DNA from: Azadirachta indica
Taxonomy: Eukaryota; Streptophyta; Magnoliopsida; Sapindales; Meliaceae
Length of the DNA stretch: 64,000 nt
Direction: 5' to 3'
Assembly: GCA_022749755.1 (NCBI GenBank)
Contig: CM040445.1
Coordinates: 18,001,182-18,065,181 of the forward strand
The notes under the pieces were generated by a model that saw nothing but the letters and a program-made list of their open reading frames with translations, had not been told where the DNA came from and made no database searches. Positions 13,443-25,611 of this stretch are shown here, piece after piece; the first letter of the stretch is position 1, and every line of letters starts with the position of its first letter. The position numbers were made by a program, and so were the translations under genes.

Positions 13443-13448
13443 AATAAA
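13443..13448 (+). terminator. Poly(A) signal of the SEP-like gene
   Basis: AATAAA lies 222 bases after the stop codon, in 'gaacaataaagtgtaag'. Spacing and context suit a plant near-upstream element. Confidence 0.5.
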
Positions 13449-13849
13449 GTGTAAGTTGTGTCGCAGAAAGGAGGAATGTTTTACAGTTAATTATGTAAGT
13501 GTTGTGATATCATATCATATGGCTTGTATAATTTCTAATGAACTTAACTGCTACATTATTTAACTATATTATTCTCTACTTTGTCTATGTTTATGATTCC
13601 TTTGATTATATATATACATATTCAATTGTTGGTTCAGTGATATATAGAATTTTTATCTGCATGTAATAAAATTTTTTTCTCAAAATTTATTTATGACAAC
13701 CAAATGATTAATAAATTTTTATCAAAAACTCAATTTATAAAAAAAGTTATACGGATAAAAAGTCAACTTCAAAAAATTCTATTTGAAAAATTATGTCAAA
13801 TGAATCCTAAGTCTTCTTAAACATAAATGTTATAGACATTACCTTATTT
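13449..13849. other. AT-rich 3' flank, no gene seen
   Basis: Low-complexity AT-rich DNA between the SEP-like gene and foldback element 3. Nothing recognised. Confidence 0.5.
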
Positions 13850-14645
13850 TTTAGGGCAAATGATATATGAATCCCAACTTTATTACCTGAATGACATCTA
13901 CACTCCTACTTCAAAAATAATTGTCAAACACACTCTTTCTGTTAATTTTTCATTAAAATTAATGGTGGACCCAATGTTGATTGATTAAATAACAAAAATA
14001 CCCCTTTGAACTTAATTTGATCAATATAATAACATAAATGCCACTTTTTTATAATTTTTAATTGATTTTTTTTCGTTAAGTAAATTAGTTATGTAAAAAT
14101 AATTTAATTTCAATTAAAAATAATGATACTTTTATTTTGAAGATTAAATTTTTCGACAAATATCATTATTTTTAATTATTTTTTATGTTGTTTGAATATT
14201 TTTCTTACCACTTAGTGAATTTATAATTATGTTTTGCTAATCTATAAATTAGGATAACGAATTGAAAATAAAAGTTTAAAAAAATTAGAAATTTTGAAAC
14301 CAGAAATCAAAAACAAGAGAGACGAGAACCTTAAAATAAAGAATGAACATAAATTTGAAATAAATAAAACTTTATTTTTTTAATTGAAATTAAATTATCT
14401 TCATATAACTAATTTATTTAACTAAAAAAGTAATTAAAAATTATAAAAAAAAAATAATATTTATATCATTGTATTGGTCAAATAAAGGTCATAGGAGTAT
14501 TTTTGTGATTTAACCGGTCAACATTGACTCAAGCATTAATTTTAATGAAAAATTTAATAGAAAGAATGTGTTTGACAATTATTTTGACATAAAAGTGTAA
14601 ATATCATTTAAGCAATAAAGTGGGGTCTATATGTTGTTTGCCCTA
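13850..14645. repeat. Foldback element 3 (0.8 kb near-palindrome)
   Basis: The termini are 'agggcaaatgatatatga' on the left and 'atatgttgtttgccct' on the right, which is an inverted AGGGCAAA end. Long paired arms follow: 'aataattgtcaaacacactc' with 'gtgtttgacaattattt', 'aacaaaaatacccctttga' with 'aggagtatttttgtga', and 'aatttaatttcaattaaaaa' with 'tttaattgaaattaaatta'. The centre contains no coding frame. It is a non-autonomous long-TIR element. The flanks, 'ttatttttt' and 'attttctaa', are too alike in composition to call a target duplication. Confidence 0.75.
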
Positions 14646-15159
14646 TTTTCTAAGCCCACTCCATCATATATATATACTATGTTTAAGCGTACTTTGTCCG
14701 GCCTCTTTATGTTCCAAGTACATCTGTTTAATATATTTATTATTTTATTATTTTATTTTAACAAATTTTAAATAAATTAGTAGAAATCCTAGATCAACAA
14801 CATGATAGTGGCCGCGAGATGTAGTAATAAAGGTGAGTTATCTCATAATTTTAAAATAGTATTATAATTAACCCCCTTTAAATAAAGACAAAATAGTAGC
14901 CCTGAAGTGAATAAAATTATTAGCTAAATTTAGTTGGATTTTGTCATCGTTATAATTACTGATAAGTTATCTCATAATTTTAAGATAAAAAATGTGAATT
15001 TTTTTTTTAAAAAAAAAGATTTGTCTAATTGCAATCTAACATGCCCATTAGTATATAATATACTAGTTATATTTCTTTTCAATATATATATATATATATA
15101 TATATAGTAGTTAAGGGTTTGATGTTTCGTGAAAATTTCCACTTTCATCCAAAATATTA

Positions 15160-16895
15160 AAAAAAAAAGATATTGACATATGCCCTCTAATGTTTAGGTT
15201 AATAGACATTTGGCCCAAATTGGAGACTTTGGGCAATCAAATTGCTACGATCATTGGTGAGAAACAAGCCTTGAAGCTCCAATTACGCTCCTGCATCTTG
15301 AGATTAGGCACTTGTGGACCTTTTGCACACCTTTAAGGTAATGCGTACTTCAAGACTCTAGGTCAGACAGAACTACTCGCTAAGTTTAAGCATATCAATA
15401 CGCGAAGGAAAACAAATTGACCAAGATCCTAGTAATGGCAAACAAATTAGGAAGAACCTAACTTGAAAATTGGGCATTTGTGATGTCTGAATTGTTGTGT
15501 GGAGAAGTGTCCTAAACAATGGATCGGGCCTAAATCCCCTAGAAAAAGGCACCGGAGGGGGTAAGAGCCTTGCCTCGTTCAAATATTATTGCATCACGAA
15601 GCTTTGTTTGTAAGTGGGGTTTCGTTGTTTGGGAATGTAGCTCAAATTGAGCGGTCCATTTTATCTAATGATGTTTGGAAAAAAAGTACCCTTAACATTT
15701 GGATAAATAAACAGATACTTTAATTTTTATTTCCTTAAATTGACTTATTAAATTATTATCATTGGTATCCTTAAAGCTTTTATGAAATAATAAAGTAATA
15801 TATACTTTATTCTATTATAACAATTTATTTTTATTTTAATATTTTTTATAATATACTTTTTTTAATTATAACAATTTATTTCTTACGTTTATTTTTTTTT
15901 TACAGTATACTAAGGATTAACTAAAATTTTTTAAATTTATTATTTCAATTAACAATTAAGAAATGAAAATACTATTATTAAAAAAATTCAAACAATGAGT
16001 TAGATCAAATTTATGTGCTATATTTCTAACCCTTCTTTTATTTTCTTAGTAATAATTTGATATTTAATTATTAAAAAATTTTAATATATCTATTTAGAAA
16101 TTATATTAAATTTATTATATTTTCTTATAAAATTATGAAAATATAAATAAAAATATAAAAACTAAATACATGTTAGATTTATATATATATATTGCAGATA
16201 AAAATAATCACAATTCTCTTCTTTTTCTATATTTTTTAATTAAATTAAATTATATTATTTAATGAGAAAATACAATATATCAATTACTAATACTAATACT
16301 ATTAATAAATGATATGAGATCCTCTTTTCATATTTTATTTATATTTGCATAATTTTTCTTAAAAAATATAATCAATTTAATATAATATTTGAATAAATAT
16401 ATTGTATATAAAAATAAAATGTTAAAAAATATTTTAAATTTTTTTAATAATTAAATATCAATTATTATTAAGAAAGTAAAAGAATAAGGTTAGAAATTTT
16501 TAGCATATGGATTTGATCTAATTGATTGTTTAAATATTTTTTAATATTATTTTCTTTTCTTAACTTTTATTAAAATAATAAATTAAAAAAGAATTTTCAT
16601 TTATTTCTTAGTATATTATAAAAAATATTAAAATAGAGAATAAATTGTTATAATTTAAAAAATAGATTGTGAAAAATAACTAAAATGTAGACTACATTAT
16701 TATAATAGAAAAGAATACCTTATTTTGTTATTTTACAAATGCTTAAGAATACAAATGATCATAACTTGACAAGTTAACTAACTTAAATAAATTCAAAGAT
16801 TGTTTGTCTATTTGTCTAAATATCAGAAATTTTGTATTTTAAAATATCATTAGGGCATCTGTCTATTGACTTAACGTTAAGCAATATCTTTCTAT
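15160..16895. repeat. Foldback element 4, left arm split by an rDNA fragment
   Basis: The outer arms are 'agatattgacatatgccct' (15168) and the complement of 'agggcatctgtctattgac' (16853). The inner left arm, about 15665-16010, pairs with about 16450-16845: 'attataacaatttatt' pairs with 'aataaattgttataatt', and 'tctaacccttcttttatttt' pairs with 'gtaaaagaataaggttagaa'. The right arm is continuous, whereas the left arm is interrupted between about 15205 and 15657 by sequence that is not part of the palindrome (the rDNA fragment). No transposase was seen. Confidence 0.7.
15205..15657 (+). pseudogene. Decayed nuclear rDNA fragment (ITS2 + 5' 25S rRNA)
   Basis: From about 15357 the sequence follows the start of plant 25S rRNA. 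'ggtcagacagaactactcgc' corresponds to the canonical GGTCAGGCGGGACTACCCGC, followed by 'tgagtttaagcatatcaata' in a one-base variant. Further on, 'cttgaaaattgggc', 'ccctagaaaaaggcaccgga' and 'gtttgggaatgtagc' keep the rRNA order. The 150 bases before it ('ggcccaaattggagactttg', 'acgatcattggtgagaaac') match the conserved 3' part of ITS2. Most differences are C-to-T or G-to-A, as expected for methylated CpG decay, so it is not a working rRNA gene. It stops abruptly after about 300 bases of 25S. Any reading frame on either strand here is an artefact of rRNA sequence. Confidence 0.85.
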
Positions 16896-17456
16896 GTAAA
16901 AGGAATAAAAAAATAAAAAATAATAACTATAGGCCCAAACCCATTCCAGCCTTTGCTTTAATAAAATTAAAGATTGCTCCTCCAATGTGCATGAATTAAA
17001 GTGCGCTTGTTAATGTTAATTATTGTTCCTTTTGCTATTCTTTTTAATAATTAATTTAAAATAATCCAATTGAGCACAAACAACAATCATTTCCTTTTAT
17101 TAACTAAGCACTTAATCAAAGTTTAAGCCAAATTATAGCTAGTTAATCAAATGGGTACATTCTTTTTCTATTTTATTTTATTAGTTTTATCTCTTTCTTA
17201 ATCTCACCTGATGCCATCATTACATATTCTGACCCCAGTTCTAGCTATCTTTATCTCATCCAATATCTAAATCCCAACTAGGGAAGGTTGTAGTTTCCAT
17301 TCCATTTTTCCACAAAAAATCACATTTTCTTGTTGCTCACAAAATATTATTCTGCTATTTTTAATGTACAATTTTTATACAATACAGTGATATTTAAATA
17401 AAAAATTTATTAAAAGTTAGTAGTCAAAATTTCAATTATATGTATAATTTATCATT
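16896..17456. other. Intergenic DNA, no gene seen
   Basis: AT-rich with some C-rich patches. No reading frame, tRNA or repeat could be supported. Confidence 0.45.
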
Positions 17457-17770
17457 ATTTAAATTAGAAGTTTATCGAAGGTCAGAAATTTCAATTACTA
17501 CAAATTTAACATCATTTACAAAAGTTTGTCTTAATTTGACAAAATTTGCTCTTAATTTAGAAAAAATCTATCCAGATTGTGGAAACTTAAATCCTTGAGA
17601 TTGTAATCATTTGTGTAATCTATAAATATTTAAATTGAAGGTCTGTTGAGAGCCAATAATCTAAATTGTTGCAAGTTTGACACTACCAATAAAATATAAG
17701 TTTAATTTAAATAAAATTTGCTTTTAATTTAAGAAAAATTTATCCTAACAAGATTGTGAAAAGTTAACTA
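17457..17770. repeat. Two diverged tandem units of about 170 bases
   Basis: Unit 1 (17457-17589) and unit 2 (17628-17770) share in order 'atttaaatt', a 'gaaggtc' segment, 'aaatttgct(c/t)ttaattta' and 'gattgtg(g/a)aaa(c/g)ttaa'. They are non-coding and AT-rich, an old local duplication. Confidence 0.5.
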
Positions 17771-18970
17771 ATTTGACAATCATATAAAAATTTTTAGATG
17801 TCGAGTTATTTATAAGAAGAGTATTTTAGAATGATCAATTCTAGAACCCTTTCCAAAAAAAAAAAAAAAAAAAAGAGAAATAAGCACTTTGCAAATAGAC
17901 TACTAATATACAGCTTGTTTGTGATAAAATTACAAGCCAGTAAGAATCAAATTAAGATAATATAAAGCAAGAGTGCAGCAGGGTAGGGTTCTATTTATTC
18001 CAAGTAGAGAGTAGAGATAATCTTTCATTTTCAATCATCGCTTTCAAATTACCCAATTCTACCAATCAAAATTGGTCAAGCTTGAAAGGAAAAGACAAGT
18101 GCCTACCCTTCTCTATATATTTCAATATACATGCATGGATTGGGCCACTTCCCCACGTGATGTAACCTCAATTATATTTATAATGTTGCCAGACCCCAAG
18201 TCGATAAGTGTTGCAAGAAAACGTTGCAACAGTTGTCTAATACCTTTCACGCTTGTGTTTTTGCTTTTTTGTTGTTAATTTACATTCTACACATATATAT
18301 GACAAGTAAATGTTAAGTTGCCCGATTTGGAAAATGGACTGCATTATGTGGTACCATTACAGCTAGCCCTTTTTTCTTTTTTTTCGGCCTACTTTTTTTT
18401 TCTTTTTCTTTTTCTTTTTCCACCACGTTCCGTCCTCTTTCTAAATTCCTCGATACTTTGTCTCACGCTAATAAGACTTCTTTGCCAATATTCATAGATT
18501 TTTTTTTTTTTTTGGTTTATTGTGGACAATAATTGGAGTCAATAATTTGTGCAATATTGTTGATAAGTCCAATAATCAAATATGGACTCGAAAACAAGTT
18601 TAAAACCAAACGGTTTGATTAGATATATAAAGTTACAATAGAATTGAATCATACACTATTTTAAAATTCAAATTGTGAGTTATAATGGAGAAAGTATATA
18701 TAAATTTAAGATGGCATTAAATTATATAAGAATTCATTTAGTATAATTTTTTAAATAAAATTTTTTTAATTAAACTTTTTACCAATAAAGCTTAAATAAA
18801 TAGAAAATTTATTAATCATTTAGTTGTCATAAATAATTTTTGAGAAAATTTGAATAATTACTTTAATAAACAAGTTTTTAATATTTTTATTTTTAAAAAA
18901 TAATGTAAAATTTTTAAAATAAAATAAAACTATTTTAACTAATTTTACTTTTTAAAAAAATAAAAAAAAA
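17771..18970. other. Intergenic DNA up to the assembly gap
   Basis: Contains an A-run (about 17856-17875), pyrimidine-rich stretches (18365-18425) and a T-run before the gap. No gene seen. The 5' exons of the methylesterase are not here. Confidence 0.45.
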
Positions 18971-19070
18971 NNNNNNNNNNNNNNNNNNNNNNNNNNNNNN
19001 NNNNNNNNNNNNNNNNNNNNNNNNNNNNNNNNNNNNNNNNNNNNNNNNNNNNNNNNNNNNNNNNNNNNNN
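18971..19070. other. Assembly gap (100 N)
   Basis: Exactly 100 undetermined bases, the conventional size for a gap of unknown length. It follows an A-rich run and precedes the last exon of a methylesterase, so the real gap must hide at least that gene's upstream exons. Confidence 0.95.
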
Positions 19071-19325
19071 GTTTCCATGAGACCCACCCCATTAGGTCCT
19101 ATCATGGAAAAGCTGTCATTGTCCCCTGAAAAGTATGGAACTGGACGACGTTTCTTCATACAAACATTAGATGATCGTGCCCTTTCACCTGATGTCCAGG
19201 AAAAGCTTGTGAGAGAAAACCCACTGGAAGGAGTTTACAAGATCAAAGGAAGTGATCACTGCCCTTTCTTCTCAAAGCCACAGTCACTACATAAATTTAT
19301 AGTTGAAATCATTCAAATTCCATAG
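19071..19325 (+). CDS. Methylesterase (MES/SABP2-like alpha/beta hydrolase), C-terminal exon only
   Basis: The frame is open from the gap edge to TAG at 19323-19325. It gives an 84-residue C-terminus including RPTPLGPIMEKLSLSPEKYG, RRFFIQTLDDRALSPDVQEK and IKGSDHCPFFSKPQSLHK. This is the end of the plant MES family (methyl-salicylate/methyl-jasmonate/methyl-IAA esterases and relatives of hydroxynitrile lyase). The H of GSDHCPFF is the catalytic-triad histidine. The serine nucleophile and the aspartate lie upstream, in the gap. The sequence style resembles the MES11-MES15 subgroup, which in Arabidopsis carries an N-terminal plastid extension. A methionine at 19077 is internal, not the start. 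It is convergent with UPF3. From memory, a MES gene also sits next to UPF3 in Arabidopsis (MES14). Confidence 0.85.
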   Translation, partial: VSMRPTPLGPIMEKLSLSPEKYGTGRRFFIQTLDDRALSPDVQEKLVRENPLEGVYKIKGSDHCPFFSKPQSLHKFIVEIIQIP

Positions 19326-20926
19326 CTTAAATTTTCAGGAATGAGAAGAATTCTTTACGTCGCATTTATAGAAGACAAAAGTTCTTTTACTTACTGTACG
19401 TAGAACAGTGGTGCCTCTTGTATGCTGTATAAGTCCATTTCTAGTATGGATGGATATAGAGAAGTAAATGTACCATTACCTTATTATTTCTTAAGCAATT
19501 CTAAAGATGAAATGAATCACTACAATGCTTTTACCGGAGAAGAACTAGTCAATATTTTTATTTTACCGACTAAAAGAAATTTGCCTTTGTGCGTGCTATT
19601 GTATTTTCATTGCTTTAGTGTCCGTTGGGCATTGGAAATGAATTTATATATTATTTAAAACAAGGGGGAACTTCCCGTAAATTAGACGCTCTTTGAACAA
19701 GAAAACTTAAAAAGAAAAACATTCGTAATTCAGAAAAAAGATTTCATAAAATACGATAAGCTTGGCTACACACACCAAGTTACATTCTCTACAGATATCA
19801 ATATATTCGGGTTCCAATTACTAAATCAGTATGCAAACCAAAAGGACGATTCCTTCTGGTAAATGTAATGGCAGTTGCCAAAAAAGTGTTCAACACAGTG
19901 AACGTAATGGCTCTGCCTCTAGTCAAGAAAGAAATCCAACTGCAAGCCCTTTTCGTTTAGAAGCAATATGTACTGTACAACCAGATGACAATTTCCCATC
20001 TAAAATTAAACCTTCACCTCACAGCATAGTGTAATGGTCAAAATAGGATTTTAGGGGCACCCTGAACTTCATCATTGGAAAAAGTGGGGAGACTATCTAC
20101 AGGTCAAGCAGGACCTTTGATTATAGCTTCGATAACACTGCTTATCGAAGAATCTGGAGAACAATTGAAAATTCTTCATATGGAACCAGTGGTGGAGGCT
20201 CTCTGTTACTGGAGACAGATTCTTCACAGATAACATTCATCAGTACTTCAGATTGTATCTGAACGGAGATTGGATCCCAACCTGAGCATGGATGGTGACA
20301 AATTGTAGAATAATGTAAGGATTGAAAATTCAAACCCAAACCAGATCCTCTGCCATTCATTGCAACATGACACAAAAGCTAGAGCCTCGCATCAGATAAA
20401 ATGGGTTGCAAATTCTAATACCTGTGAAACAAGCAAATAGGCTTGGGTGAACCAAACAAATCAAATAAGTAACTCACCGAATTTTATTAGGTCGAAAAGG
20501 AAAAATTGAAATTACACAGGCACAATAGCAGAGATTTTGCTATTAAGCTTAAGAATTCTGCTGGTAAAACGTTATCTATTGTTAGTACTCCATATCACAT
20601 CACGTCCCGTGGATGAAGGCATAATATTGGAATTTACAAATTTATCTATTTATTTATAATTCAATATGAATAGTGAGATTCTCATGCAGGTTCTGGATCA
20701 AGTACTGTTTGACATTATAAAAAGAACTAATATATCTACATGGGATGATGAAGAAAGAAAATTGTATACATAAAGATTTTACCAGATTCAGATAGATACT
20801 CTAATGCGCAGAAGATGATTTCGGAATCCACACATGTTTCTGCATTTACATACAAGATATTTCATGTTCTTATAAGAAAAGAGAAAAAGGAAAACAGAGA
20901 GATTTTGACCAGTAATGACGCAGAAG
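19326..20926. other. Convergent 3' region between methylesterase and UPF3
   Basis: It holds the 3' UTR of the methylesterase (to about 19660) and, on the minus strand, probable 3' UTR or alternative last exons of UPF3. Acceptor-like sites on the minus strand occur near 20284 (…gctcag/GTTGGG) and 20421 (…ttcacag/GTATTAG). No independent gene seen. Confidence 0.45.
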
Positions 20927-23900
20927 TTAAATGCCCCAGTCAGACAAAATTTGCCTCACCTCATGGACACCCGAGCCTGAGCCACCTCTTCTTTTGGAAG
21001 ACTTTCCATCAATAGTACTGACATCGTCCTTCATACTATGGGCAGCTACACGGCGTACATTATGTCTATGGGAACCTGGACAAATGCAATATTTGTGATG
21101 GCAGGAATGGCACCATTAAAGCCTTATTCTTTTGGTTAAAAAACAAAAACAACTTGGATGACCACCCAATTTTGGAGTTAAATGAAGACTAACTATATTC
21201 TGCAGAATTACCTCCACCTCCAGGGGCTGCAACTTCAGCGGTCTTGCTTCCAGAAGAAATATCCTCTTTTTTATCTCCATTATTAACTGAAAATAATCCC
21301 AAGATAGTGAGATCCATGTATTTCCTACTGAAAAAACTGATACAGGAGAATATCAGACGCTAACATTACTACAGTCCAGTATATGCTCTACACTAACAGA
21401 AATTGCTGATTAATCTATCCAAAATAACAATACCTTCAATGGAATTAGAAGGCAATTGAGCGGGGTGCAAAGATGATGGACGCTCTCCATTAGCTTGTGA
21501 AACATCAGAACGACGAGTCCAAACACCACGATCGGGTCTATCCTTATTTCTTGTACGTTTTTCTTGCTTCTCAATTACAGCACCTGAACCGAGCAGGATT
21601 TTTCTCACAAATCTATCATCTGCGATTCTTTTCGTATCACCATCAGAACTAAATGCAGGCGAGTCATTATTGGACACATGACCATTTGGAACTGGTTGTG
21701 AGTTGATAGACGCTTGTGGTAACTTCGCATTCTCTGAATTCATGGTTTGCATCTTCTGCTGAGGGAGGACTTTTCTGATCAACTTCCCACCAGTCTCACG
21801 CTTCTGAATCTGTTTAGGAGCAGTTGCAGCAGCTGAATTTTCAGCAGGTGATGTTTCTCCCTGCTTGTGCAACAGGGCCTCAGGCACCTGAGGTCCACAA
21901 AATCGGTCATAATTTGCATCCAAACACTGGAAATAACTGACTAATAGTCCATAAGACTCATTCATGTTAAAATAACAATATTTATGGCTGCTGACAGAGA
22001 ATTCAGTTGCATGGGAGGTCAATAAACTTACATTAGAAATTTCTCGCCCTTTCCCTTTCAAAAGCAAGATCTTTTTCTTTCCTGTATCGGAGGTCAATGT
22101 GATTCCTGAGACAAAACCTTCCACACCAGGAACTGCAATTCAAACAATAATATTATTCCTGTCAGCATGAAATCTTAACCCACTTACAGAGAAAAGACTG
22201 ATAAATGTCTAACGGGGCAGGGGTGGGTATTTTGAAACAGGAGCATCAAATTACAGTCAACAGACTACAGTGATATCAATTGTTAGGGAAAGAGAAAAAG
22301 AAAAAGCAACCTAAAAGATTTATGCCTTCACAACATAACTCTTTCATCCAATTCAGTTTCCAATAGTCTTACATTATCATACATACTCATGCAATAAAAC
22401 TAAAAGAAATGTTTCTTTCATACCAAATAAAAAATTAAAAATGTTCATAATAAGACACAGTTGTCAGGAAAAAAAATACATACTGGTTTCACTTTCTGAC
22501 ATTGCCTTTCCAATTGAAATGGCTGATTGATCCTCTTGCTTGGCTACTGCAATGAAAGTTGATTTGTCCTTCCGACTTGCATTCTTTGCACTATTTTTCA
22601 GAATATACTGACAGCAAAGGCAATACCCCCAAAAAAATTTGAGAAACTGTCGCAATCCATAATTATATAAAATAAAATTCTTTCTTTACAAGAAACCAAT
22701 CAACCACCCTTTTCTCCTTCAATACATTATGAAATCATTAAAAGACTAAAGCTTGAATACAGGGGGCAGAACCAAAAATGGATAACTGGGGGGCCTAAAA
22801 TGTCTAAAAGGTAAAGTTAGTTGGCAAAAATTTTAAAAACAATTAATAAATTAAAAGGTTAATGGATAACTGTGCAAAGTGCAGGGGCGAACTATGTATA
22901 AACCTAAAAAATAGGTCTAAATATATAAACCTAAAACATAGGTCTAAAATATAAATACTGTAATAGAAATTTAAAAAAATTGTGGGGCCTGGGGGGCCAC
23001 AACAGCATTCTGCCCCTGCTCATAGACACTAGCAGTACAAAGGCGTAGAATAAAAGAACAAAAAATATAATGAACCCAATTTAACCAATTAATTGTAAGA
23101 CTTGGCATCACACAACTTAACATAAAAGTAGAATATGAGGCACCATAGTTTACAAGCAAAACTAGTGTTAAAGCAAGTGATCAGCTGGCCTATCATATTA
23201 CACAAAACCAACAAAATAACATTCTCCAGCTTCGTCTGTTCAGCAGGAAGAAATTGCAAAAGCACAGGTTTTGCATTTTCTAGTGTTTGGTGCAACATTT
23301 GAAAACAATCAATGAGATTTCTTTTTTTTTGACCCAATGAAAAAAATCAAGCTTAAATTCCTGTAAGGTGGCTTGCAGTTTTAAAATCCTTTTCTCAGTA
23401 TCTGAATATGCTGTGACTTGTCACTAGACAAATGCCACGCTACATCAAAAAAATTTTCAGGTGCAAGAATAATGACTTAAAGCACTAATAATTGACCTTA
23501 CCAGCTACATCTCAACGAAAATACTATCCCAAGTTTCTCTATTTTCAGTCTTAAATGATTATTTACATAACGATAGAAATCAGATCCTCGTGATTCTCAA
23601 CGGACATGCCACTTAAAAGTTTGAAGTCAACAAGGCATTTCATGTGCATTATAATTTTAGTTTCTTCAATCACAGGACAATATTTGATAGATTCATAATA
23701 TAAGAAAAAGAAAAAGCGTTTGTCAAACCAACCTAGAAATTTCAAACACAAACAACTGAGGGCTGTTGTTTATCAATTTAGATAATTAGATGTGCTCAAA
23801 ACAATATATCAAGTAGTAATTACCTTCTTCTTCTCTGAGCCTCGTTTGGAGGCACTTGAACCAGACTTGCTTGTAGATGCTGCCTGACTTCTTCTGCCAA

Positions 23901-25362
23901 CTTTCCCGACAGCCAAGGATCCCTATCATCGGTCATAAAGTCCAATTCCAAACACTATTATGCACATTAAAAGCACCCAAAAGAAATTGATCTAATCAAG
24001 AGAGAGGTAACTCTATTTTTCATTGCTCAAGGAAACAATGACAACAATAATAACACGTGGCTGGGGATGAAAACTTTCATGTTCAAGTAATATAAAAAGG
24101 AAAGAACAATATGAATGAGAATGACCACAAGTTAGCATCTCACTACAAATTGACTATCTGTATCATGTACCCCCGCATTAATTGAAATGGTGGAAGCACT
24201 TGAGATAGATTGAGTAATACAATATAAGTTTAACAAGAATTTCTGGACATATAATTCTTGAGTGGGAGATGCAACAAAAGTAACTAGAGAAGCCCTACTA
24301 AATTGCATAAAAATTTACCCCATTCATTGATAAAAAGTGAGGTCCCTTTGGATGGTTTAAAACATATGTGCAAGGATTTAAGTTCATTATACTATACAAC
24401 TGAAAAATTTTGGAATTTCCTCAGTGCACATTCATAGGTTTACCAGAAAGAAGAGTCCAATATACCTGAGTTGCACTCTCGTTAGCTCTTCTCTGCCGAA
24501 CATATTCCATAAGGGGTGTGACAATAGGAGATTCTTTTGCAATGCCTGGGAAAGATATATTTAAAAATCCAAACAATATCAACCCATATTTGAAGTGCAT
24601 CAGTTTTTATAATAAAATTCATCTGAAAATGAGTAACTAACCAGATAACTCAGCTTCCTTTCTTTCCAGCTGAATTTCTGCACTCGGAAGATTCTCAGCA
24701 GGTTTTGCAATAAGTTTGAGAAACTCAAAGTAATCCGGGTCTTTTTTTTCAAATAAAAAAAAAATGCAAAGAATTACTAATATCATTCGTAACAACAACA
24801 ATAAAAACACAAGTATAAAAATAAAAAAAAATACCCTGCAAAATGGTGCCTTCCCGGCTATCCTTTTTAGTAGAGGGCTTAGGAACACGTTGAGAAGGAG
24901 CATATTCAACAATGGCCTTAAATTGTGCACCTAAACATAAACCAATAACATAGAACCATTAACAAAACACATTCAATCTTTTTTTTTTTTTTTTTAGTTA
25001 TTGTTAATTTTAAAAAATAAATTACCCTTTTCATTAACAAAAACATGTCCATTCAAAAATTCAGCAAACTCAAAAACATCTTCTGGATTCTTCAACTCTA
25101 TGTAGGCTCGAGAACATCTCCGATGTTTGTGACTGTAAAATCAAAACTCAATTTAACAGAAATTTAAAAAAGAAAAAAGAAACTAAAATAAAAAAATTTC
25201 CTACCAAAATAAAAACAAATACCTGGATTTTCCAGGGCGAAAGCAGAACGAATTGTAGCGGTCGGTGAAACGATCACCGAAAAGGGATAAGAGTTCGGAT
25301 TGAGAGAGAGAAGGCGGCAAATGCCTAATCACGACTTTGGTTCTCCGCAATGGATCCTTCAT
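20927..25362 (-). CDS. UPF3: UPF3, nonsense-mediated mRNA decay factor
   Basis: Links the exon-junction complex to UPF2 in nonsense-mediated decay. It acts in nucleus and cytoplasm. Exons (minus strand): 25223-25362, 25026-25132, 24835-24930, 24642-24740, 24466-24545, 23824-23922, 22484-22607, 22032-22132, 21434-21887, 21212-21286, 20960-21075, all with GT-AG sites and matching phases. The first five exons form the Smg4/UPF3 RNP-like domain: MKDPLRRTKVVIRHLPPSLS, CSRAYIELKNPEDVFEFAEF, QFKAIVEYAPSQRVPK and FLKLIAKPAENLPSAEIQLE. A Ser/Lys-rich middle and a charged tail (NKDRPDRGVWTRRSDV) follow, typical of plant UPF3. The total is about 507 residues if the last exon reads through to TAA at 20927-20929. 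A strong donor (GAG/gtgagg) at 20959 suggests it may instead splice to a further short exon, so the final residues are uncertain. The start at 25362 is the first methionine of the domain. Confidence 0.9.
22760..23018. repeat. hAT-like MITE remnant in UPF3 intron 6
   Basis: The left end 'cagggggcagaacc' and the right end 'cattctgcccctg' are inverted, resembling the CAGGGGCGGA-type termini of plant hAT MITEs. Inside are G-rich stretches ('ggggggcc') and a second CAGGGGCGAAC-like motif at about 22882, plus a duplicated 'taaacctaaaa(a/c)ataggtctaaa' at about 22898 and 22926. No clear 8-base target duplication. UPF3 splicing would be unaffected. Confidence 0.45.
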
Positions 25363-25611
25363 TTCACCACATCCAAATTCGACAAACGAAAACCCTAACT
25401 CGATTGCTAATCGTTAGTTTTGTGCCTAAAAGTTTAATCCTTCAATGGGTTTCATTCAGTCCTTCATTCATTATATACGGAACTAGAAATTTAGACAAAT
25501 TCCTTTGCCTCCTTAATTTCGTAATTCCTCCTCGTCTGTATCTAGAAAGGTCTGCTAAAAGATTTTGCCCTCACATCAAAATGTCAAACAAACGTTAGAT
25601 TTAAGTCACAG

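Noticed and set aside
15373..15582. 69-residue open frame on the minus strand
   Set aside because: It is the antisense reading of the decayed 25S rRNA fragment, a well-known source of false proteins.
19831..20034. 67-residue open frame (+) beginning MQTKRTIPSG
   Set aside because: Lies in the shared 3' region of two convergent genes; no splice context or family similarity.
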